Assembly: GCF_047303325.1 (NCBI RefSeq)
Contig: NZ_JBKBEX010000013.1
Span: 1-64,000, forward strand
Length of the DNA stretch: 64,000 nt
Direction: 5' to 3'
Source: Polaromonas sp047303325
GTDB lineage: Bacteria; Pseudomonadota; Gammaproteobacteria; Burkholderiales; Burkholderiaceae_C
Notes under the pieces: generated by a model
What the model was told of the DNA's origin: nothing
Seen by the model: the letters and a program-made list of their open reading frames with translations, nothing else
Databases searched by the model: none
Shown: positions 44,121-53,160 of the stretch, piece by piece
Numbering within the stretch: the stretch's first letter is position 1
Layout: every line of letters begins with the position of its first letter
Program-made: the position numbers and the translations under genes

Positions 44121-45896
44121 ATGATTGATGTTCTGGCTTTTCGCCGCCTGTTTTCCGACATCTGGTCGGTGGTCGGCACCCGGTACGCGCTGTACCTGTG
44201 CCTGCTGGCGCTAACGGGCCTGCTGGAAGGGATGACGCTTGCGAGCGTGGTTCCGCTGCTTGCCGCCATCGGTATCGGCGAAGGCGGTAGCGGTGTCGGC
44301 GGCGTGGTAAGCCGGACGGTGCTTGGGGTGCTGGGCTGGCTGGGTATTGGCGTGTCGGTGCCGGCGATTGCCGCGTTGATACTGGTCTGCCTTTTCTTCA
44401 GCACGGTGGTTTTCCTGGCCCAGGCCTATATGGGAATTTCCCTGCAAACCAGCTATGTGAGCCGATGGCAAAAGCGCCTGCTCAACGGCATTTTTCGGGC
44501 AAAGTGGGGCCTGTTTCTCAAGACGCGAAACGGTGATTTGATCAACTCGGTGGTCACCGAAACCCAGAGGCTGGGCGGCGCTTTCTACCAGACCGGCCTG
44601 CTTCTCACGGGCCTGCTGCACAGCGCGATATACATGGCCCTGGCCGCCATGTTGTCTGGCTTGACGACCCTGGGGGTTATCGCCGGCGGGGCATTTTTAT
44701 TTCTGATCACGCGACCGCTGATCCAGCGCGCTTACCGCATCGGGGCCGGCATCAGCCATGAAAATGCCGAGTTGCAGGTCAAGACCGGCGAGTTTGTCGG
44801 CAGCGCGAAACTGCTCAAGGCAACCGCTACCGAAAACGAGGCCTTGCGCGTCCTGGGCGGGATCATCAAGCGTTTGCGCAAGCACACACTGGCAAACGGG
44901 TTTGACGCGCAGATCGTCAAAGGCATTTTCGATTTTGGCGCGGCGGCGATGGTCGCCAGCATCCTGGTCATCAGCCGCAGCGTTCTCAATATCGACGCCG
45001 CCGTGATACTGGTCATCCTCGCGATTTTTGTCCGCCTCATACCCAAGCTGACCGGCTTGCAGCAAAGCCTGCAGTCTCTCACCAGCAGCTTGCCCGCGGT
45101 CGCCAACCTGAACGAGATCGCGGACGCGATAGAAGCGGAGGCCGAAATTTCCAGCGAAGGGCCTTTGCCGGACGCCCTGGCCAGCGGGCCTCTGGCCTTG
45201 TCACTGCAGAACATTGCCGTCAGCCATGGCGATCACCAGGTCATATCGAACCTCTCACTGGCGATACCCGCGGGCGCCTGCATCGCGCTGGTAGGACGTT
45301 CAGGGGCGGGGAAATCGACGCTCGTCGACGCGATGCTCGGGCTGGTTCCCATATCGACGGGGTCAATTCATGTCAGCGGCACTGATCTTCATCAACTGCC
45401 CTTGCATGGCTTGCGCCGGCGTATCGGCTATATGGGCCAGGAAACCATGCTGTACAACAGCACCGTTCGCGGCAACATCCTGTGGAGCCAGCCGCATCAT
45501 TCTGACGAGGCCGTCATGGCCGCGGCCGCCTTGGCCGCCGCGGATGGTTTTATTTCCCAGTTGCCGCAGGGGCTTGACACCATGGTCGGCGATCGGGGAG
45601 GTCGATTGTCCGGCGGCGAACGCCAACGCCTGGGATTGGCCAGGGCCTTGCTGGGCAATCCCGGCCTGCTGGTGCTCGACGAGGCCGCCAGCGCGCTGGA
45701 CGCCGAAACCGATGCGGCCGTTACCCGCGCACTAGAATTGCTCAAAGGCAAGGTGACCATGATCGTGATCTCGCACCGCCTGTCTTCAGTGCGCATGGCC
45801 GATTACATCTATGTGCTTGATAAGGGCGAAATCGTCGAGTCGGGGACATGGGCTCATCTCGAGGGCAGCAATGGGCAATTCAGCCGTTTGCTGTAA
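44121..45896 (+). CDS. ABC transporter, fused permease and ATPase (MsbA/PglK-type flippase)
   Basis: A 591-residue half-transporter that should work as a homodimer. Residues 1-335 contain six membrane segments. The ATPase domain has Walker A GRSGAGKST (about 392), the signature LSGGERQR (about 495), Walker B LLVLDEAAS and the SHRLSS switch His. PglK/WlaB-type proteins of this layout flip lipid-linked oligosaccharides. ATG 44121 was chosen; a TTG lies three bases upstream. The same locus also has a Wzx-type flippase (51005), so the transported substrates may differ. Confidence 0.9.
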   Translation: MIDVLAFRRLFSDIWSVVGTRYALYLCLLALTGLLEGMTLASVVPLLAAIGIGEGGSGVGGVVSRTVLGVLGWLGIGVSVPAIAALILVCLFFSTVVFLAQAYMGISLQTSYVSRWQKRLLNGIFRAKWGLFLKTRNGDLINSVVTETQRLGGAFYQTGLLLTGLLHSAIYMALAAMLSGLTTLGVIAGGAFLFLITRPLIQRAYRIGAGISHENAELQVKTGEFVGSAKLLKATATENEALRVLGGIIKRLRKHTLANGFDAQIVKGIFDFGAAAMVASILVISRSVLNIDAAVILVILAIFVRLIPKLTGLQQSLQSLTSSLPAVANLNEIADAIEAEAEISSEGPLPDALASGPLALSLQNIAVSHGDHQVISNLSLAIPAGACIALVGRSGAGKSTLVDAMLGLVPISTGSIHVSGTDLHQLPLHGLRRRIGYMGQETMLYNSTVRGNILWSQPHHSDEAVMAAAALAAADGFISQLPQGLDTMVGDRGGRLSGGERQRLGLARALLGNPGLLVLDEAASALDAETDAAVTRALELLKGKVTMIVISHRLSSVRMADYIYVLDKGEIVESGTWAHLEGSNGQFSRLL

Positions 45897-46021
45897 ATGC
45901 GGGGGGTACGGGTTCTTGCCACTGGCGTTGTTGAGCAGATAAGCTCGACGTCATCATTGCCCGACTTTCCCCTTTAACTGGTAAGTCCAGACCTGCCTGC
46001 AGGTTGTTGATTGTTCCCCAA

Positions 46022-47158
46022 TTGAAAATACTGCACATCATTACCTCTCTGGACCAAGGCGGCGCTGAAGCGGTGCTGTGCCGCCTGGTTGCTGACAGGA
46101 AGGAGGGGGTGGAGTATTCGGTCATCTCACTCAAAGGCGAGGGCTTTTACGGAAATACGCTCAGGGCTAACGGCCTGGTGCCGTACTCCTTCGCGTTCAA
46201 GCGGTTTTTTCAGTTGGCGAGTTTTTTTGAGTTCGTTCGCCTGGTTCGCCTCATTGCGAGCCTGTCGCCCGACGTCGTGCAGACCTGGCTCTACCATGCT
46301 GACTTGATCGGGGGTCTCGCAGCCCGGCTCGCGGGCTGCCGGCGCATTGTCTGGGGTATACGGACGTCCAACCTGAGCCCTGCCTTGAACAGCCGTTTCA
46401 CCCTGATGATCGCCTGGTGCTGTGCCCGACTCTCGGGCATCCTTCCTGTGGCTATCGCTACCTGCTCGGTTGAAGCGGCCAAGGAGCATAAAAGAATGGG
46501 CTATGACTCAACCAAATTCCAGGTGATCCCGAACGGATTCGATTTGGGGGTATATGTACCGGACATGGAGAAGCGCCAGCGGATCCGGGCGGAATGGGGT
46601 GTCGCACAGGGGGAGGTGTTGTTTGGTTGTGTCGCTCGCTGGGACCCCTACAAGGACCATCCCAATTTGTTGCAGGCGCTCTCGGCAGTGGCCGCCAAGG
46701 GCGTACCGGTCCGTTGTGTGCTGGTCGGCGGTGGTTTGACCACTAAGAATCGGGTTTTGTCCGATTTGCTGTCTAAGTACAATCTGAACGATTCCGTGGT
46801 CCTAGCCGGCTCCCGTAGCGACATACCGGCGGTGATGAATGCCCTGGATTTCCATATCCTGCCGAGTGCAAGCGAGGCCTTTCCAAACGTGGTGGCCGAG
46901 GCGATGGCGTGCGGAACGCCCTGTATCGTGACCGACGTCGGGGATGCCGCGATGATTGTGGCCGATACCGGGTGGGTGGTTCCACCAAAAGCCCCCGCTT
47001 TGTTGGCGTCCGCCATCGAGGAGGCCAGGGACGGCTTTGGAGGCGAAAATGACGCAAAGCGCCGTATCGACGCCCGTCAGCGGATCGAGGGTAACTTCAG
47101 CCTTGAGAAAATGACCCGGGCTTATCGCGAGCTCTGGGAATCGGTGGCGCTGAAATGA
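46022..47158 (+). CDS. Glycosyltransferase family 4 (GT1-like)
   Basis: A 378-residue GT-B glycosyltransferase. The N-terminal domain starts KILHIITSLDQGGAE, and the C-terminal domain carries VARWDPYKDHP, ILPSASEAFPNVVAEAM (with the nucleotide-binding Glu) and GTPCIVTDVGD. No ATG is available near the beginning: candidate TTG codons are at 46004, 46007 and 46022, and the last gives the conserved family start. The non-ATG start may keep expression low. Donor and acceptor are unknown. Confidence 0.87.
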   Translation: MKILHIITSLDQGGAEAVLCRLVADRKEGVEYSVISLKGEGFYGNTLRANGLVPYSFAFKRFFQLASFFEFVRLVRLIASLSPDVVQTWLYHADLIGGLAARLAGCRRIVWGIRTSNLSPALNSRFTLMIAWCCARLSGILPVAIATCSVEAAKEHKRMGYDSTKFQVIPNGFDLGVYVPDMEKRQRIRAEWGVAQGEVLFGCVARWDPYKDHPNLLQALSAVAAKGVPVRCVLVGGGLTTKNRVLSDLLSKYNLNDSVVLAGSRSDIPAVMNALDFHILPSASEAFPNVVAEAMACGTPCIVTDVGDAAMIVADTGWVVPPKAPALLASAIEEARDGFGGENDAKRRIDARQRIEGNFSLEKMTRAYRELWESVALK

Positions 47159-47252
47159 CTTTAAAAGCGAGCAATCAAGTGCATGTGCTTCTCGAAAATC
47201 TGAATCAATCCTGGGCCGACCTGTCAAGCCACGCCCTCCGGAGTGCCCAGGC

Positions 47253-48335
47253 ATGACGGCCTTCGGCGGTGTTTTCAAGGCGCGCAGAGTGCTGTTGACC
47301 GGCCATACCGGTTTCAAAGGCAGCTGGCTGGCGCTATGGCTCCAGCAACTGGGTGCCGAGGTAGTGGGCCTGGCCTTGCCGCCCAATACGCAACCCAGCC
47401 ACTGGGATTTGCTGAAGCTGGGTATTGAGGAGCATCAATTCGATATCCGTGACTATGGCGCCGTTCAGGCGCTGGTCGCCAAGGTCCAGCCCGAGATGGT
47501 GTTTCATCTGGCTGCGCAGCCGCTGGTGCGCCGCTCTTATGCCGATCCCCTGGGTACCTGGGCAACCAATGTGCAAGGGACTGCCCATGTGCTGGAGGCG
47601 TGCCGCCATACGGCAAGCGTCAAGGCGATCGTGGCGGTGACGACTGACAAGTGCTATGAGAACCAGGAATGGCTTTGGGGCTATCGGGAAAATGATCGCC
47701 TTGGTGGACATGATCCGTATTCCGCGTCGAAGGCAGGTGCCGAACTTGTGGCGGCCAGCTATCGGAAATCCTATTTCAGTTCGCAGGGTTCCCCTGCGCT
47801 GGCGACCGCCCGCGCGGGCAATGTGATCGGCGGCGGTGATTGGTCGGAAGATCGTCTGATTCCGGACCTGGTGCGTGCCAGCGCGCGCGGCGAATCGGTC
47901 GAGATCCGCTCGCCGCACGCTACCCGCCCCTGGCAGCATGTTCTGGAGTCGCTGTCGGGCTATCTGCTCCTGGGCCAGCGTTTGCTCGAAGGCCGGCCCG
48001 GTTTCGCCGAGGCATGGAACTTCGGGCCTGATGAATCAGGCAATCAAACGGTCTCGGCCGTTCTCTCCCGGCTGACACAAAGCTGGGGTGAGCTGCGCTG
48101 GCATGTGACGGATGCTCCCCAGCCGCACGAGGCCGGGCTGCTTCAACTGGACAGCACCAAAGCGCGCACCCTGCTGCCATGGGCACCGGTCTGGGGCCTG
48201 GACGAGGGCCTCAAGCAAACGGCGCATTGGTACCGTGCATACCAGGAAAAAGGCGAAGTGCTCAGCCGGCAGCAGCTGGCCGCCTATATTGCAGCAGCGA
48301 CGTCAAGGAATATCGGCTGGACGGGGGCGGCGTGA
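47253..48335 (+). CDS. rfbG: CDP-glucose 4,6-dehydratase
   Basis: A 360-residue extended SDR converting CDP-glucose to CDP-4-keto-6-deoxyglucose. The diagnostic N-terminal motif GHTGFKGSWL differs from RmlB. VTTDKCYENQEW and the catalytic YSASK follow. It depends on CDP-glucose from RfbF (38555). Its stop overlaps the start of a 3,5-epimerase-like gene (GTGA), followed by a C-methyltransferase and a reductase, forming one four-gene pathway unit. No rfbH-type 3-dehydratase is present, so a 3,6-dideoxyhexose is not expected. Confidence 0.94.
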   Translation: MTAFGGVFKARRVLLTGHTGFKGSWLALWLQQLGAEVVGLALPPNTQPSHWDLLKLGIEEHQFDIRDYGAVQALVAKVQPEMVFHLAAQPLVRRSYADPLGTWATNVQGTAHVLEACRHTASVKAIVAVTTDKCYENQEWLWGYRENDRLGGHDPYSASKAGAELVAASYRKSYFSSQGSPALATARAGNVIGGGDWSEDRLIPDLVRASARGESVEIRSPHATRPWQHVLESLSGYLLLGQRLLEGRPGFAEAWNFGPDESGNQTVSAVLSRLTQSWGELRWHVTDAPQPHEAGLLQLDSTKARTLLPWAPVWGLDEGLKQTAHWYRAYQEKGEVLSRQQLAAYIAAATSRNIGWTGAA

Positions 48336-48883
48336 AATTGCTTCCAACAGCCATTGCGGGTGTTTTTGTTGCGGAGACAAAGGCATTCCAGGATAGCCGG
48401 GGCGCTTTCGCCAGGCTTTTTTGCGAAAGTGAGCTGGCGCAGGCTGTCGAGGCGCGCCGGATTGAGCAGATCAACCATTCGCGCACGGCCGCCGTGGGCG
48501 CCATACGAGGCCTGCATTTCCAGCAGGCGCCGCATGCGGAAATGAAGATGGTGCGTTGCCTGAGGGGTCGTGTCTGGGATGTCGCACTGGACCTTCGAAA
48601 GGGTTCGCCGACCTTTCTACAATGGCATGCCCAGGAGTTGTCGGCTGCCAACGCGCTGATGCTGGTCATTCCTGAAGGTTGCGCGCACGGTTTTCAGGTG
48701 ATTGAACCGGACTCGGAGTTGCTGTACCTGCACACCGCAAGCTATACACCCTCGGCAGAGGGTGGGGTGCGGTTTGATGATCCCGTATTGAACCTGCCGT
48801 GGCCCTTGCCGGTAACCGACGTGTCAGAGCGCGACAAAAAACATCCACTCCTCCATCAAAATTTTCAGGGTATTGCCGTATGA
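48332..48883 (+). CDS. Sugar 3(,5)-epimerase of the RmlC family acting on a CDP-sugar
   Basis: A 183-residue cupin-fold epimerase related to RfbC but clearly diverged. It keeps NHSRTAA, RGLHFQ with the catalytic His (about 59-62) and the Tyr-containing LYLHTASYTP. It starts at GTG 48332 within the rfbG stop and is coupled to the C-methyltransferase by ATGA. In related C-methylated deoxysugar pathways, an RmlC-like enzyme epimerises C3 and/or C5 of the 4-keto sugar; the dTDP-rhamnose role is already covered by the copy at 13469. Which carbons are epimerised is unknown. Confidence 0.85.
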   Translation: MKLLPTAIAGVFVAETKAFQDSRGAFARLFCESELAQAVEARRIEQINHSRTAAVGAIRGLHFQQAPHAEMKMVRCLRGRVWDVALDLRKGSPTFLQWHAQELSAANALMLVIPEGCAHGFQVIEPDSELLYLHTASYTPSAEGGVRFDDPVLNLPWPLPVTDVSERDKKHPLLHQNFQGIAV

Positions 48884-50103
48884 ATTGCCGCCATTGCAGC
48901 GCTCCGCTCGAACATGTATTTCTGGACCTTGGTTTCGCGCCGCCTTCCAATGCCTACTTGAGCGCGGCCGACCTTCAGGCCCCGGAAAAGTACTTTCCGC
49001 TGAAATTGTTTGTCTGCGGGAAATGCTGGCTGGTGCAGACCGAAGACTATTCGCGTTCTGACGAGCTTTTCACCAAGGACTACGCCTATTTCTCTTCGGT
49101 ATCGACCACCTGGCTCGCGCATGCCCGCTCATATGTGGAAATGATCACCGCGCGGCTGGGCCTTGGCTCCGACAGCTTTGTCATCGAAGTGGCATCGAAT
49201 GACGGTTACCTCCTCAAGAACTTCGTCGCCAATGGCGTGCCTTGCCTGGGTGTCGAACCGACGGACAGCACTGCGGCGGCGGCCGAAGCGGCCGGTGTTC
49301 CCGTCGCCCGCGAATTCTTTGGCCAGGATTTTGCGGAAAAACTCGTGAAATCGGGCAAACAAGCCGACCTGATCATCGGCAACAACGTCTATGCGCACGT
49401 ACCCGATATCAACGATTTCACCGCGGGCATGAAAACAGCGTTGAAGCCGGGCGGGACCATCACGCTTGAATTTCCGCACCTGATGAGCCTGATGCGCCTG
49501 AACCAGTTCGATACCGTCTACCACGAGCACTATTCCTACTTGTCCCTGCAGTCGGTCAAGGCGGTGTTTGCAAAGGCCGGGTTGCGGGTGTGCGATGTCG
49601 AGCAGATACCGACTCACGGGGGCAGCCTTCGTGTTTATGGCTGCCATGCCGGCGACGCGCGCGCCGATGGTGTCGCGGTGGCGCGTGTGCTTGCCGAGGA
49701 AATATCCAGCGGCCTGCAGGATCTTGCGGTTTACCAACGCTTTCAGCGCGAGGCCGACAAGGTAAAGAACAATCTGCTGGCATTTCTGGTGGAGGCTAAC
49801 AAGGCGGGCAAGACGGTGGCGGCCTACGGCGCCGCCGCCAAAGGCAACACGCTCATGAACTATGCGGGCGTCAAACCCGACCTGGTGTCGTTTGTCTGTG
49901 ACGCCGCCGCGTCCAAACAGGGCAAGTTCATGCCGGGCAGCCATATCCCGATTCTGGCGCCCAAGGAACTGCGCGAGCGCCGGCCCGACTACGTCGTCAT
50001 CCTGCCCTGGAACATCGCCGATGAGGTGGTCAAGTCCAACGAGTTTGTCCGGGAATGGGGCGGCCAGTTTGTTGTCGCGGTCCCGGCGTTGCGGATATTT
50101 TGA
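48880..50103 (+). CDS. Sugar C-methyltransferase (TylC3/NovU/TcaB9-type)
   Basis: A 407-residue SAM-dependent methyltransferase. The N terminus holds a zinc-binding domain with cysteines in NCRHCS and FVCGKCWLVQ. The central SAM domain has VIEVASNDGYLL and the conserved HEHYSYLSL active-site segment. The C-terminal domain (GAAAKGNTLMNY) is the third domain typical of C3-methyltransferases acting on nucleotide 4-keto-6-deoxysugars. It is flanked by rfbG/epimerase and a reductase, implying a C-methyl-branched CDP-sugar. Confidence 0.9.
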   Translation: MNCRHCSAPLEHVFLDLGFAPPSNAYLSAADLQAPEKYFPLKLFVCGKCWLVQTEDYSRSDELFTKDYAYFSSVSTTWLAHARSYVEMITARLGLGSDSFVIEVASNDGYLLKNFVANGVPCLGVEPTDSTAAAAEAAGVPVAREFFGQDFAEKLVKSGKQADLIIGNNVYAHVPDINDFTAGMKTALKPGGTITLEFPHLMSLMRLNQFDTVYHEHYSYLSLQSVKAVFAKAGLRVCDVEQIPTHGGSLRVYGCHAGDARADGVAVARVLAEEISSGLQDLAVYQRFQREADKVKNNLLAFLVEANKAGKTVAAYGAAAKGNTLMNYAGVKPDLVSFVCDAAASKQGKFMPGSHIPILAPKELRERRPDYVVILPWNIADEVVKSNEFVREWGGQFVVAVPALRIF

Positions 50104-51008
50104 TGAAAGTTCTTGTTACCGGTGGGAGCGGATTTATCGGGCAGTATTGCCTGGCGCAACTGAATGCCAAGGGCTACGAAGTACATGCTGTTTCATCGGT
50201 GCCTCGTCCAAGCACCTCTGCGGTGCAGTGGCATCACGCCAGCCTTCTTGACGCAGCCCAGACGAAGGCACTGGTACGCGGGGTCAAACCTTCCCATTTG
50301 CTCCATCTTGCCTGGTACACCAAGCATGGCCGGTACTGGACGGCGCCGGAGAATTTGAACTGGGTGCAAGGTAGCCTGGGTTTGGTCAGGGAGTTCACGG
50401 AAGCAGGCGGGGAGCGCCTCGTGACTGCGGGGACCTGCGCGGAATACGAATGGAGCCATGGTATTTGCCGGGAGGACGCCACGCCGCTCTTCCCCGCGAC
50501 CCTTTACGGTACTTACAAGCATGCTCTTCAGCTGATGCTGCATTCATGGTGCAAGCAAGTGGGGCTGCCCGGTGCATGGGGCCGCGTATTCTCTCTTTAT
50601 GGTCCGGGAGAAAATCCTCAGCGCCTTGTAGCTTACGTCATAAACGCTTTGCTCAGGCGTGAGGTTGCCACCTGCGGAAACGCCGGCCTGATTCGCGACT
50701 ATTCGCATGCGGAAGACGTCGCCTCCGCATTTGTTTCACTCCTTGAGAGCAAACTCGAAGGTCCAGTGAACATCGGGTCCGGAGAGTCGGCCACGCTGCA
50801 CGATATTGTTGAAAAGATAGCCGGAAAGCTGGACGGCTCGGAGCTCGTCAAATTCCGCGTGCCCTCTTCGAACACCGAGCCGGAGTTGCTCTTGCCCGAC
50901 ATTACGCGTCTTGTTTCGACCGGTTGGAAGAGGAAGTTTGATCTCGATAGCGGGCTTGACGACACGATCAACTGGTGGAGAGAGCAGGCCGGCTTGCCGC
51001 GGGTGTGA
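50103..51008 (+). CDS. NAD-dependent sugar reductase/epimerase (SDR), probable 4-ketoreductase
   Basis: A 301-residue extended SDR with GGSGFIGQY, a threonine-containing TAGTCAEY active-site strand and catalytic YGTYK. It starts one base inside the C-methyltransferase stop (TGATG). In this position it most likely reduces the 4-keto group to finish the CDP-linked C-methyl-6-deoxyhexose. A start at 50055 would add 16 unconserved residues. Its stop overlaps the wzx start. Confidence 0.83.
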   Translation: MKVLVTGGSGFIGQYCLAQLNAKGYEVHAVSSVPRPSTSAVQWHHASLLDAAQTKALVRGVKPSHLLHLAWYTKHGRYWTAPENLNWVQGSLGLVREFTEAGGERLVTAGTCAEYEWSHGICREDATPLFPATLYGTYKHALQLMLHSWCKQVGLPGAWGRVFSLYGPGENPQRLVAYVINALLRREVATCGNAGLIRDYSHAEDVASAFVSLLESKLEGPVNIGSGESATLHDIVEKIAGKLDGSELVKFRVPSSNTEPELLLPDITRLVSTGWKRKFDLDSGLDDTINWWREQAGLPRV

Positions 51009-52522
51009 CGGCGGCGCTGACAACCGTGGCTAAGCTCAAGTCCAACATCATCTTCAATTTCCTGGGCAGCGCCTGGCTCGGGATACTGACGCTTGCCGTC
51101 ACGCCGGTGCAGGTGCATTTCCTAGGTGTCGAGGCCTTCGGCTTTGTCGGGCTCATCACGATCCTTCAGGTGCTGCTGGGTTCTCTGGATCTCGGCATTT
51201 CGGCCACGGTGACCAAGGTGGTGTCGTCCGATCACAGCCCTGAGCGTAGTGCAAGCGCCAATGCCGTGAATACGGCTTCAACGGTTTACTGGGGCATTGC
51301 GCTCATGATTGCCGTGCTGTTGTGGCTTAACTCGGAAAAAGTGGCTGGGTTCTGGTTGAGCCGGACCAAGCTGGAGCCGGCAACGGTCACGCTTGGCATT
51401 GAGATCATTGCCGTCTACCTGGGGCTGCGTTGGCCGGTTGCTTTTTACACCGGTGTCATCAGCGGTTTGCAGCGCATGGACGTATTGAACCTGGTCAAGG
51501 CGAGCGTGCAGACACTGCGCCTCGTGGGTGGAGTGGTCGTACTTTTCTTCGTACCCGACCTGGTGGCCTTTCTCGTCTGGTTTGCGATAAGTTCCGCGGT
51601 GGAACTGGTGGTGTACGCCGTCACAACGTACCGGTTGCTTCCAACCTTGCGAATCTGGCCCCGTTTTTCATTGGCTTCGTTCAAGGATATCTGGAAATAC
51701 TCCGCAGCCATGAACCTCATCGCGCTTACGGCATTGGTGTTGAGCCAGTCCGACCGCCTGGCCGTCACCAAACTGCTGAGCCTCGAGGCTTTGGGGTACT
51801 ACTCGATCGCCTATAACGCGTCCATCGCCATCTCGCTCGTGCAGAGCGCGATCAACGGCGCCTCTTTTCCGGCTTTTTCGCATTCCTTCAGTAGCGGCCG
51901 GCATGCGGACCTGCTGTCTCGCTACAGCAAGGCCAGCCAGTTGATGGGCCTTGTCGTGGCATTGCCTTGCTTCGCGCTGGTTTTCTTTGGTCACGAGATC
52001 CTGCGTCTGTGGATTAACGCTACGGTCGCCGACGAGGCCTCGCTGACGATGGCCTGGCTGGCCGTCGGGTTCTTTTTCAACGCGGTGGTCTCCAATGCGT
52101 ATATGGCAGCCGTGGCTTGCGGCCAGCCCAACTTGCCGCTCAAAGTCAATTTGCTGGCCCTGGTGCTGTATCTACCGGCGCTTTACTGGTTGGTTCACCG
52201 ATACGGGATCAGCGGAGCCGCCGCCGCTTACGCGGGTCTGAATATCTATTACCTGTTCACCCTGTTGCCCCTGGTCCAGGCGGGGGTGATGCGGCAAGGC
52301 TTCGGGGTGTGGTTGCGCGCCAACCTGCTGCCTTTCCTGCTGGCCGGAATAGTCGCGTTCGGAAGTGCGAAAATTCTCGCCTTGGCCGTTCAGCCCGGCT
52401 GGGGAACCGTCGCCGTGCTGGCGTTGGGTGTGCTGCTGTATGCGGCCATCGCCTGGCTATTGCTGTCGCAGGCCCTGCGCGCCGACTTTAGCCATGTGTT
52501 TAAACGATTGACACGCCGATGA
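51005..52522 (+). CDS. wzx: Wzx-type oligosaccharide flippase
   Basis: A 505-residue, very hydrophobic protein with about 12-14 membrane segments and the MATE/Wzx-type beginning NIIFNFLGSAWLG. A conserved Wzx-like block occurs near residue 250 (YYSIAYNASIAI). It should translocate undecaprenyl-linked repeat units to the periplasm. GTG 51005 overlaps the previous stop (GTGA); GTG 51026 is an alternative. It is the second flippase in the locus, after the ABC type at 44121. Confidence 0.88.
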   Translation: MTAALTTVAKLKSNIIFNFLGSAWLGILTLAVTPVQVHFLGVEAFGFVGLITILQVLLGSLDLGISATVTKVVSSDHSPERSASANAVNTASTVYWGIALMIAVLLWLNSEKVAGFWLSRTKLEPATVTLGIEIIAVYLGLRWPVAFYTGVISGLQRMDVLNLVKASVQTLRLVGGVVVLFFVPDLVAFLVWFAISSAVELVVYAVTTYRLLPTLRIWPRFSLASFKDIWKYSAAMNLIALTALVLSQSDRLAVTKLLSLEALGYYSIAYNASIAISLVQSAINGASFPAFSHSFSSGRHADLLSRYSKASQLMGLVVALPCFALVFFGHEILRLWINATVADEASLTMAWLAVGFFFNAVVSNAYMAAVACGQPNLPLKVNLLALVLYLPALYWLVHRYGISGAAAAYAGLNIYYLFTLLPLVQAGVMRQGFGVWLRANLLPFLLAGIVAFGSAKILALAVQPGWGTVAVLALGVLLYAAIAWLLLSQALRADFSHVFKRLTRR

Positions 52523-53139
52523 CATCCATCATTCGCCTACTGTTCGAAAAAGCGCGCTTTGAGTCGCTGCTGGCAATCCCCTATGGGTGGATCTACCGGC
52601 AGGTATTGCGGAGCATGGGCTCCGCGACGTTTGTCAGCCCATTCATCCAGGCCTTAGGCCTTGATTGTGTAAGTTTGGGAAGTCGCTCCCGCATCAGCAG
52701 GAATACCCGTCTGCTGGCGCTCAAAAACTACGCCGGCCAGACCTTTACGCCCCATATCAGCATTGGCGACAATGTCAGCATAGGCTTCGGTTGTACCCTG
52801 TCGTGCGTGCGCCGTATCCAGATTGGGGACGATGTAACAATCGGGGACAATGTCTACATTGCTGATTCCCACCACGACTACGCCAACCCGACTCTGAGCA
52901 TTCTTGACCAGCCTTTATTGCCCGGCCAGATAAGTATTGGTCAAGGCGCCTGGGTTGGATATGGTGCATTTGTCGCCGGGGACGTTTCCCTGGGTGAGCA
53001 TTCGGTTGTCGGAGCCAACAGCGTGGTGACGCGTTCGGTGCCCGCTTATACGGTCGTCGCCGGTGTTCCCGCCAGGCCGGTCAAGCGGTTCGATCATGAA
53101 ACAGGAAAATGGATCCGGATAAGCGCCGGTTCTCAATAA
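52519..53139 (+). CDS. Hexapeptide-repeat acyltransferase (CatB/WcaF-like)
   Basis: A 206-residue protein. A hydrophobic N-terminal lead (about 35 residues) is followed by left-handed beta-helix repeats ISIGDNVSIGFGCTL and VTIGDNVYIADSHHDYA, the latter with the catalytic His pair, and a VVAGVPARPVKRF ending. It probably O-acetylates a sugar on the repeat unit. ATG 52519 overlaps the wzx stop by four bases, so it is translated with the flippase. Confidence 0.85.
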   Translation: MTSIIRLLFEKARFESLLAIPYGWIYRQVLRSMGSATFVSPFIQALGLDCVSLGSRSRISRNTRLLALKNYAGQTFTPHISIGDNVSIGFGCTLSCVRRIQIGDDVTIGDNVYIADSHHDYANPTLSILDQPLLPGQISIGQGAWVGYGAFVAGDVSLGEHSVVGANSVVTRSVPAYTVVAGVPARPVKRFDHETGKWIRISAGSQ

Positions 53140-53160
53140 GTTTGGAAAGTTGAAATAAAA

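Noticed and set aside
44283..44292. GGCGGTAGCG, a perfect match to the core of the ops/JUMPstart element recruiting RfaH
   Set aside because: It lies inside the ABC transporter coding sequence, encoding Gly-Gly-Ser-Gly, rather than in a leader; a chance match is more likely.
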